Assembly (NCBI GenBank): GCA_902795715.1 | Contig: CADBME010000103.1 | Span: 1 to 6,447 of the forward strand | From: an uncultured Lachnospiraceae bacterium | GTDB lineage: Bacteria; Bacillota_A; Clostridia; Lachnospirales; Lachnospiraceae | Direction of reading: 5' to 3' | DNA length: 6,447 bases | The notes under the pieces: generated by a model | Database searches by the model: none | The model's input: only the letters and a program-made list of their open reading frames with translations | Told to the model about the DNA's origin: nothing | In this document: piece after piece, positions 1-5,109 of the stretch | Numbering within the stretch: position 1 is the stretch's first letter | Layout: every line of letters starts with the position of its first letter | Program-made: the position numbers and the translations under genes

Positions 1-1
1 C

Positions 2-79
2 AAAGTGAAGGCGGCTGGTAATGACAAGTATAAGGCTTCACCATGGAAAAAAGTATTGTTTAAAGTGCGGGTAAAATAA
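2..79 (+). CDS. C-terminal end of a cell-surface protein (partial)
   Basis: Only the last 25 codons are in the window, read in the frame beginning at base 2 and ending with TAA at 77-79. The tail contains VKAAGNDKYKAS followed by alternating lysine and hydrophobic residues (KKVLFKVRVK). This wording is typical of the final beta-strands of Ig-like or fibronectin-like modules that close large secreted proteins, often leucine-rich-repeat proteins, in Lachnospiraceae; that is recalled family knowledge, not a database match. No sortase motif or membrane segment follows, so any surface attachment must lie elsewhere in the protein. The gene converges with the kinase gene and shares its terminator region. 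The reading frame is well supported by composition and by the terminator downstream, but the function of the whole protein cannot be told from this fragment. Confidence 0.6.
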   Translation, partial: KVKAAGNDKYKASPWKKVLFKVRVK

Positions 80-106
80 CAGTGAAATAACGAAAAGAAG
101 ATATGC

Positions 107-144
107 CTAACTATTCGCAAAAGAAAACTTTAACGAATAGTTAG
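107..144. repeat. Perfect 11-bp inverted repeat, long hairpin
   Basis: CTAACTATTCG at 107-117 is exactly complementary to CGAATAGTTAG at 134-144. Inside it a further 4-bp stem (120-123 with 128-131) closes on an AAAA loop, separated from the outer stem by a 2x2 mismatch. It lies 27 bp after the stop codon of the plus-strand gene and just before the main terminator. No T-run follows on either strand, so it is not a standard terminator by itself. It could protect the 3' end of a transcript or bind a protein. Confidence 0.6.
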
Positions 145-149
145 TACCC

Positions 150-194
150 AAAAAAAGGACGAATCCAAGTATTTGCCTGGATCCGTCCTTTTTT
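150..194. terminator. Bidirectional intrinsic terminator between convergent genes
   Basis: The arm at 157-167 (GGACGAATCCA) pairs with 178-188 (TGGATCCGTCC), with one mismatched position. An A-run at 150-156 precedes it and a T-run at 189-194 follows. In plus-strand RNA the odd position is an A-C mismatch; in minus-strand RNA it becomes a G-U wobble, so the stem is continuous in the minus direction. The A-run supplies the U-tract for minus-strand transcripts. It therefore ends both the plus-strand surface gene and the minus-strand lipoprotein-kinase unit, and looks somewhat stronger for the latter. Confidence 0.85.
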
Positions 195-205
195 ATGTTT
201 TTCTT

Positions 206-235
206 CATAATATGCTTTTTAGCATGTTTTTTATG
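206..235. terminator. Weak secondary hairpin with T-run
   Basis: ATGCT (212-216) pairs with AGCAT (221-225) across a TTTT loop, and GTTTTTT (226-232) follows on the plus strand, a weak terminator-like layout behind the main one. An outer pairing of CATAA (206-210) with TTATG (231-235) is also possible. On the minus strand it begins 11 bases after the kinase stop codon but lacks a U-tract. A backup terminator for the plus-strand gene is the simplest reading; the 5-bp stem is short and A/T-rich, so confidence is low. Confidence 0.3.
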
Positions 236-245
236 ACCCTTTCCG

Positions 246-1160
246 TCAATAACTGTTCACAATGGCTTCCACATTGTACAGATAACCTCCTCCGAACAGA
301 TTGAGGTGGTTGAGCATTTGATAGAGATCATACAAAGCCCGACGGTCTTTGTATTCCGGGTCTATGGGGTTTACTTCATGGTAAGCTTCATAAAAAGGTG
401 CCGGGAATCCGCCGAACATCTGTGACATGGCCAGATCAGCTTCAAAGTGGCCGATATAGACTGCCGGATCATAAATACATCCGTGTCCGTCGGATGAGCA
501 CATGGCATTGCCGCTCCAAAGGTCTCCATGGACCAATGATGGAAATTCGGGTTCTGCCATATAGCGATCCAGATGGTCAAGCAGATGATCCAGCTTTTTT
601 CTTGTGGTTAGAGGGAGTTTCTTCTCAGCCATATGGATTTGAGGCTTCAGGCGGCATTCCCTGTAAAAGTCCAAGAAGCTTTCTTTTTGGGTATTCTTTT
701 GGAGTGTAGACCCGATATAATTATCCTCATAAAAGCCGTATAAATGGCAATTTCCATCATTTCCAGTTTTTCCCATATCCGGCAGGTCCGGCAGAGTCCT
801 GTGAAAAAGGGCCAGGTCTCTGCCGAATTTCTCCCAGTAATCATGGTCCGGTGTCCCCTGCTCGATATACTCCATCAAAAGAAAGGCACACTGATTGGAC
901 TGATCCCTTCCACAGGCATAAAGAGCCGGAACTTTCACTGTTCCCGATGAGGATAAGGCGCGGAGTCCGTTGGCTTCCGTCTCAAACATATGAAGGCGGT
1001 CGGGGCGATTGGCTTTCAGAAATGCCTTTTGTCCATTGGACAGGGACAGGCAGTAGGCTCTGTTGATGTCGCCGCCGTAGATGGCTGTCTTTGCAGTTAT
1101 GGATATATTTTCCCCAAAGGAATTCCTGATGGATTCTTCTAAACTATTTGCAGGTGTCAT
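246..1160 (-). CDS. Fructosamine/ketosamine-3-kinase family protein
   Basis: This 304-residue protein has the length and full motif set of the fructosamine kinase family (Fructosamin_kin, related to aminoglycoside phosphotransferases). The family phosphorylates the sugar of ketosamine adducts, leading to their spontaneous removal from glycated amines or proteins in the cytoplasm; the substrate here is unknown. Numbered from the start at 1160: glycine loop GGDIN near residue 30, ATP-binding lysine in FLKAN (K49), catalytic loop VHGDLWSGN (D213, N218), metal-binding DPA (D231), then the family signatures EADLAMSQMFGGFP, LYDLYQMLNHLNLFGGGY and a short tail. All key catalytic residues are present, so it should be active. 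The glycine loop has Asp where human FN3K has a redox-active Cys. An upstream in-frame ATG pair exists at 1178 and 1175, but no Shine-Dalgarno precedes it, whereas ATGAGGAA (1168-1175) sits 9 bases before the ATG at 1160, so I prefer 1160. It lies 30 bp after the lipoprotein gene, probably co-transcribed. Confidence 0.93.
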   Translation of the reverse strand: MTPANSLEESIRNSFGENISITAKTAIYGGDINRAYCLSLSNGQKAFLKANRPDRLHMFETEANGLRALSSSGTVKVPALYACGRDQSNQCAFLLMEYIEQGTPDHDYWEKFGRDLALFHRTLPDLPDMGKTGNDGNCHLYGFYEDNYIGSTLQKNTQKESFLDFYRECRLKPQIHMAEKKLPLTTRKKLDHLLDHLDRYMAEPEFPSLVHGDLWSGNAMCSSDGHGCIYDPAVYIGHFEADLAMSQMFGGFPAPFYEAYHEVNPIDPEYKDRRALYDLYQMLNHLNLFGGGYLYNVEAIVNSY

Positions 1161-1167
1161 GAATGTA

Positions 1168-1175
1168 TTCCTCAT
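1168..1175 (-). promoter_or_regulatory. Ribosome binding site deciding the kinase start
   Basis: On the minus strand ATGAGGAA carries GAGG with a 9-base spacer to the ATG at 1160. The alternative starts at 1178 and 1175 are preceded only by an A/T-rich stretch (AGCTTTTTAA). This favours a protein six residues shorter than the longest open frame. Confidence 0.55.
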
Positions 1176-1190
1176 CATTTAAAAAGCTGT

Positions 1191-1841
1191 CTAATTGCTG
1201 TAATGTTCTACCGGTTTCCATCCTTCATCCTGGTACTTGGTCACGCTGAGGCCATTCATATTGACATAGTCGGATACGGTAATCTTTCTGGCTTCCTCAC
1301 GGGCATCCTGATCGGAATAAACATTCATAAAAGCATCGTAATTATCACCGAAGAGTTTTTTGGCGCTGGCATTGAAATCTTCACCGTCAGCGACGATGTC
1401 CATCTTGGTTACGGTGTAATTGTCCCCTTGTCCGGTCAGATGCATAATTCCGGGATAGTTTCCTCCGGATACGCATTTTAAAGTATCGCCTTCAATCTTA
1501 TAATTGTTGATCCAAAAATCTCCTGCTACAGTTATCTCATCCCCCTTGCTATAATCCGTATTCACAATCTGTACAATGGGGATGCTGACGTCGGCTTTGT
1601 CATAATCCTTGCTTTTCTCTTCAACCATGTACTTGTAACATGCCAGTTCCACCGGGTCGTCTCCTGCGTAACCGTAGGCAGCTCCGGCAAATTCCGGCTG
1701 TTCTTCCATGCCTGCAAAGTCTTCGGTTGTTGCTTCTGCGGTTTCTTTGGCGGGGGCCTCTGAGGTTTTGCCGCAGCCGGCCAGACATAGGGTCAAGATT
1801 AATAATGTCATCAGACTAAAAGCTATGATTCTTTTTTTCAT
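1191..1841 (-). CDS. Small secreted lipoprotein of unknown function
   Basis: The 216-residue product begins with a lipoprotein signal peptide: MKKR, a hydrophobic core, and the lipobox LAGC with the lipidated cysteine at residue 23. It should be anchored to the outer face of the membrane. A Thr/Glu/Ala-rich linker (about 24-53) leads to one globular domain of about 160 residues (DDPVELACYKYM to the end) rich in predicted beta-strands, containing TVAGDFWINNYKIEGDTL and VSGGNYPGIMHL. I recall similar small lipoproteins in gut Firmicutes but no assigned function; an NTF2-like fold (one N-terminal helix followed by a curved sheet) is a guess. The start is firm: AAAAGGAGG ends 8 bases before ATG. 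The kinase gene follows closely, making a two-gene unit ended at 150-194. Frame, signal peptide and context are certain; role is not. Confidence 0.9.
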   Translation of the reverse strand: MKKRIIAFSLMTLLILTLCLAGCGKTSEAPAKETAEATTEDFAGMEEQPEFAGAAYGYAGDDPVELACYKYMVEEKSKDYDKADVSIPIVQIVNTDYSKGDEITVAGDFWINNYKIEGDTLKCVSGGNYPGIMHLTGQGDNYTVTKMDIVADGEDFNASAKKLFGDNYDAFMNVYSDQDAREEARKITVSDYVNMNGLSVTKYQDEGWKPVEHYSN

Positions 1842-1849
1842 GTTCCTTT

Positions 1850-1855
1850 CCTCCT
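1850..1855 (-). promoter_or_regulatory. Strong ribosome binding site of the lipoprotein gene
   Basis: On the minus strand AGGAGG is placed 8 bases before the ATG at 1841, a consensus Shine-Dalgarno at ideal spacing. It suggests the lipoprotein is efficiently translated. Confidence 0.9.
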
Positions 1856-1900
1856 TTTGGGGCCTTGTTAAGGTTTTGCATAGTTTACTTGTTGGTATAT

Positions 1901-1919
1901 ATACGTATTACATACGTAT
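1901..1919. repeat. 19-bp inverted repeat, operator-like
   Basis: The sequence is ATACGTAT-TAC-ATACGTAT. Each 8-base arm is itself a palindrome, so the element is at once an inverted and a direct repeat with an 11-bp period. It is flanked on the left by another small palindrome, GTATATATAC (1895-1904). Symmetry, length and location upstream of the lipoprotein gene fit the binding site of a dimeric regulator; this is inference. Confidence 0.5.
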
Positions 1920-1930
1920 TTTATATTTTA

Positions 1931-1977
1931 TATTAGTCTTTATATTATTCTTTTATTAGTCTTAATATTAGTCTTTG
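1931..1977. repeat. Four tandem direct repeats of about 12 bp
   Basis: The plus-strand core TATTAGTCTT occurs exactly at 1931, 1954 and 1966, and with one change (TATTATTCTT) at 1943. Copies start 12, 11 and 12 bp apart, roughly one helical turn. The block begins about 10 bases after the stop codon of the OmpA-like gene in transcription order and is upstream of the lipoprotein gene. It may be an array of sites for a regulator binding one face of the helix, or a slippage product in A/T-rich DNA. Confidence 0.65.
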
Positions 1978-1985
1978 ACTCTGCT

Positions 1986-4900
1986 TTACTTTTTAATGAT
2001 CTCTGTTACAAGTCCGAGGACATCCTTTTTCATCTGATAGGAGACTTTTTTCTTATAAGTCTTATCCCCATCTTTATAAGTGAATTCTGATACATATTTT
2101 TTACCATCTTTTTCCTCTTCTGTCTTTAGCTGGTCTTTCAGATCTTTGGCATATTGATCAAGCTGGAGCCTTAAAGATCTGTGCATGGCTTCGATCATTT
2201 CCTTTATACTTTCTTCATCCTTTTCATCGATATTCTGGCCGGGATAAAGTCTTACATGGGCCATGGAACGGTAATCCTGGCTGTAGGCGGCCATGACATA
2301 GAGGGAGGCCTGGCGGTTGAGGAGGTCGGATGCCTTTCCTCCGTTTAAGACCTCCAGCTCTGCATCACTTGCGAAATGCCAGTCTTTGGGCAGTGTCCAT
2401 TCCAGGTCCAGGCCGGGGATCCGGTAACTGTCCTTGCTGTAAATGCCTTGATATTCTTGGACAAAGGCCTGGGCAGTATTATTGTAGCTGTTTTTGTCCG
2501 GGTCCATATAGGTGTTTTCCCTGTCTTGTGGAGTCGGATTCAGGGCCTGTTCTTTGAAAATGTCATCAATGTCGTCCGGATTTTGGACGGGTTTCAAATT
2601 GCAGTGAATCTCTATAAATGGTCCTCCCAAACCGGTCAGATAACTTAGGCTCAGATAATTGGAAGCGCCATAGCCTTTGCCTTTTATGGTATAGGGAATC
2701 TCGTCCGCCTTCGGATACAGGCCGGATGAGACCAGGCTTTCTTTTGCATAATCAGCTGCGGTATCCGCCCTTTCTTTGGACAGGGTAAGAGCTGTCTCTT
2801 TATCCAGCAATCCGGTATATGAATGGAGCTCAATATCGGAAATGAAATCCCGGTATGCAGATTTTTCAAGACACCCTGCAAGGCATGGAGCAAGCTCCTT
2901 GATAAAATCTTTTCCCTTATCGGATAAGTCGGCATTGCCATAGGAAAAGAGTAGATCCCAGGGGATCAGGATGGTTCCGCTTTCTTTATAGATTGCGGCA
3001 TCTGCCTTATCCAAACCGCTTTGGTCTATCTGGCCATACTCATTCAGTTCAAGCAGTGGAATACGGTCCCCAAACTGGTCTGAAAAAGCCTGACAGATCT
3101 CTCCTGCTATCTTCTCTTCCACCGCTTTACCTGCTCTGATGGCCTGGGCGGAATCGTATCCTGAAGCCTGCTCGGTTGCGCTTTCCTTTTCGGTCAGAGG
3201 AGGATTTGCAGTCCCCTTCCAGGCTGTAGTCCCTGAAGAGTTTTCAGTGTATATATCTGCTTGCATGTTATACTGCATGTCCCGATAATAGATAGAGGGT
3301 GCGATCAGGGTGCAGGATGTAAGACCCTGGTCATCGAAGTTCAGGAAGGTCATTTTGGTTCTGATTGGATCCATGATGATTTGCCCTTCCCGGCCATTTA
3401 TCTCCGTCTCATTGTATGATGAGAATAAAGACGTTGAAAGAGCAAGCTGATTTTTGCTGATCATGACAGCGTTATCAACCATTTCAAGAATCTTCTCCAT
3501 GGAGTCATGACAAGATAGAGTAATCTGGTTATTCGTGGTGTAATTCGAATTATGTAGACGAAGATCCTGGTCATCCATCTTGTAGAAGCTGGTGCAGACA
3601 TAGCATTCCTTGAGTGGGACCTTCAGATTGCTGACGTTGCAGGCTCTGATTCCGATCCGGATTCCATTAAAGATGGCCTGGAATTCTTCGGTAATCCTTC
3701 CCGGATCAACCATTGATTCAGGATCGGCGGAAAGAATAAAGCCGGCGTCTATCATTTTCGATATTTCAAGGCCGGTTATATCACTGATGCAGGTGCCATT
3801 GCACTCGAAGGATTCCGAGGACAGGTCCAGTATTTTCCTGGTGTATCTTTTGTCGGGAAAAGCATAATCGGATGTGTAACATAAATTGACATAACCCTTC
3901 CTTAAAGTAAGGCTATTATCCGATTGGAGGTATTCTTTGTACGTCCATACCGGTCCCTGGTCCATTGTGATCTGGAAGCTGTAATCGTTGGCGAACTCGT
4001 ATGTCACAGGGAAATTGCTTCCATAAACATTTCCGATATTTCCTTTTCCCTCACCTGCCATGATCAGGCTGAAAAAATCCATATCCGGGTTGGCCGGTTC
4101 TCTGAGGGTGTAGTTCCTGCCGACTATGAAATCAGGATTCTCTTCATAAGCGGATGGTACATAGGTGGCTGTAGAATCTTTGTAAGTGAGGGTCAGAAAA
4201 GGACCTTTCCAGGAAATCTGATAATGGACTTCCTGAATCTCCTCTTCTCTCTCCTCTCTCTGGTACATCTTTTCATTGGGATCCATGCCAATCAATCCGA
4301 GGGCTAAAGTGTCCCCGCGGATGTCAAAGATTGCCGACAGGTCTCTGCTATCTCCCTTTTCTGCATTTGTGCTCTTTCCAACTGTATTTTCCCGATCTGC
4401 CTTCTTTCCATCTGCATTTTCTCCATCTATATGCCGGAAAGATGCCCGCATGGGATAGTAATCTCCATAAACGGACCAGTTCATCTTTTTATAGTTGGCC
4501 GGATCGTCAATAGCATGGACATCTTCAACAAATACCATTTCCTCGGGTAGAGATTCAACTTTAGCCGGACCAGAGTCTGCTCCCTCCTTGTCCGTAGGTT
4601 TCGTATTTGCTTCCTCCCTGTCCGTAGGTTTTGTATTTGTTTTTTCCTTATCTGTGAATTCCGTATTTATCTCTTTCTTATCCGTACGTTCCGTATCTGT
4701 CTCCGTCTGACTAGAGCTCTTTTCCTCTCCACTTGCGGCTGATCCACTGTGAGTCGCTTCCTTTTCTCCGGGCAGAGCTATGCTGTCCTTATTATCACAT
4801 TCTGTTCTGACCCATTTTCCTATGAACATTCTCGGTTCATATTGTGCATAATCCTTTGATTTGGAGTCAGAGTCTTCCCGGTTTTTTTGCTTGTCACTAT

Positions 4901-5108
4901 CTCCCTTTTCCTGGCTTTCTCCCTCCTCTTGACTCTCATTTTCAGGGGGACCGACCTTTACTTTGGAAGGAAAAAGATTTTGATCAAAGAAAGATCCCAG
5001 GATAGGCCAATCAGAGAATCGTCCCCCCTTCGAACTCCCGATCAAAAAAACAGCCAGAATCAACCCTGCCAGGACCAGGATTCCTTTTTTGATTTTTTTC
5101 TCGGACAT
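1986..5108 (-). CDS. Membrane-anchored protein with OmpA/MotB-like domain
   Basis: The 1040-residue product starts MSEKKIKK and has one membrane segment (about residues 9-24), giving a cytoplasmic N-terminus and a very large external part. Order: charged Glu/Ser/Lys/Asp-rich linker (about 54-90); GKWVRTE, the opening of a beta-rich region (about 95 on), interrupted by two blocks of ten-residue repeats; a long middle part (to about 700) that I do not recognise; an OmpA-like domain (about 705-838); and a C-terminal module (about 893-1040) beginning GLDLEWTLPKDWHFASDAEL. The OmpA match rests on IPWDLLFSYGNADLSDKG, then LSKERADTAADY and IKGKGYGASN, in the spacing of peptidoglycan-binding OmpA C-terminal domains (PF00691). 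The usual GHTD is HSYT here. An in-frame ATG at 5159 would overlap the upstream gene, but GGAAGGAG lies 7 bases before the ATG at 5108, so the latter is chosen. The previous gene stops one base earlier, implying translational coupling. A role in cell-wall attachment or sensing is likely but inferred. Confidence 0.88.
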   Translation of the reverse strand: MSEKKIKKGILVLAGLILAVFLIGSSKGGRFSDWPILGSFFDQNLFPSKVKVGPPENESQEEGESQEKGDSDKQKNREDSDSKSKDYAQYEPRMFIGKWVRTECDNKDSIALPGEKEATHSGSAASGEEKSSSQTETDTERTDKKEINTEFTDKEKTNTKPTDREEANTKPTDKEGADSGPAKVESLPEEMVFVEDVHAIDDPANYKKMNWSVYGDYYPMRASFRHIDGENADGKKADRENTVGKSTNAEKGDSRDLSAIFDIRGDTLALGLIGMDPNEKMYQREEREEEIQEVHYQISWKGPFLTLTYKDSTATYVPSAYEENPDFIVGRNYTLREPANPDMDFFSLIMAGEGKGNIGNVYGSNFPVTYEFANDYSFQITMDQGPVWTYKEYLQSDNSLTLRKGYVNLCYTSDYAFPDKRYTRKILDLSSESFECNGTCISDITGLEISKMIDAGFILSADPESMVDPGRITEEFQAIFNGIRIGIRACNVSNLKVPLKECYVCTSFYKMDDQDLRLHNSNYTTNNQITLSCHDSMEKILEMVDNAVMISKNQLALSTSLFSSYNETEINGREGQIIMDPIRTKMTFLNFDDQGLTSCTLIAPSIYYRDMQYNMQADIYTENSSGTTAWKGTANPPLTEKESATEQASGYDSAQAIRAGKAVEEKIAGEICQAFSDQFGDRIPLLELNEYGQIDQSGLDKADAAIYKESGTILIPWDLLFSYGNADLSDKGKDFIKELAPCLAGCLEKSAYRDFISDIELHSYTGLLDKETALTLSKERADTAADYAKESLVSSGLYPKADEIPYTIKGKGYGASNYLSLSYLTGLGGPFIEIHCNLKPVQNPDDIDDIFKEQALNPTPQDRENTYMDPDKNSYNNTAQAFVQEYQGIYSKDSYRIPGLDLEWTLPKDWHFASDAELEVLNGGKASDLLNRQASLYVMAAYSQDYRSMAHVRLYPGQNIDEKDEESIKEMIEAMHRSLRLQLDQYAKDLKDQLKTEEEKDGKKYVSEFTYKDGDKTYKKKVSYQMKKDVLGLVTEIIKK
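4341..4430. repeat. Degenerate 30-bp tandem repeat within the OmpA-like gene
   Basis: Two adjacent 30-bp units, 4371-4400 and 4401-4430, share CTTTCCA, CTG(T/C)ATTTT and a C-rich middle; a third, weaker unit lies at 4341-4370. In protein terms they give ten-residue units rich in Glu, Asn, Asp, Gly and Lys (GENADGKKAD, RENTVGKSTN). The period keeps the reading frame, so copy number can vary without breaking the gene. Confidence 0.6.
4581..4710. repeat. Four 30-bp tandem repeats within the OmpA-like gene
   Basis: Units at 4591-4620, 4621-4650, 4651-4680 and 4681-4710 share a core of the type TCCGTAGGTTTCGTATTTG; part of a fifth can be seen at 4581-4590. They encode about residues 133-176 as ten-residue units of the form TDKExxNTKP. 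The segment is hydrophilic and probably disordered, a likely flexible spacer between membrane anchor and folded domains. The length is a multiple of three, so the frame is kept. Confidence 0.8.
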
Positions 5109-5109
5109 T

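Larger units (their letters stand above)
1856..1985 (-). promoter_or_regulatory. AT-rich intergenic region, probable promoter of the lipoprotein-kinase unit
   Basis: This gap lies between the stop of the OmpA-like gene and the ribosome binding site of the lipoprotein gene. It is far more A/T-rich than the flanking coding DNA and holds two ordered repeat structures (1901-1919 and 1931-1977), as expected of a control region. Several TATAAA- or TATATA-like hexamers could be a -10 box, but I cannot pair one convincingly with a -35 box. No stable hairpin with a U-tract follows the OmpA-like stop codon, so the region may also carry read-through transcription. Confidence 0.45.

Noticed and set aside
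1863..1873. CCTT-GTT-AAGG hairpin ahead of the lipoprotein gene
   Set aside because: The stem has only 4 bp and a 3-base loop; too weak to be called a terminator or attenuator.
1708..1959. Plus-strand frame with a hydrophobic tail across the intergenic gap
   Set aside because: It runs antisense through the lipoprotein signal peptide into A/T-rich DNA, which gives Ile/Phe/Tyr-rich translation by chance.
3924..4307. 127-residue open frame on the plus strand
   Set aside because: It lies wholly antisense to the OmpA-like gene, has no ribosome binding site or recognisable domain, and reflects codon bias of the real gene.
4495..4710. Plus-strand frame with repeating SLSVGFVF peptides
   Set aside because: The apparent peptide repeat is only the antisense reading of the 30-bp repeats in the OmpA-like gene.
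4581..4710. Regular spaced repeats as a CRISPR array
   Set aside because: Units are contiguous without spacers, diverged, and translate in frame within a coding region.
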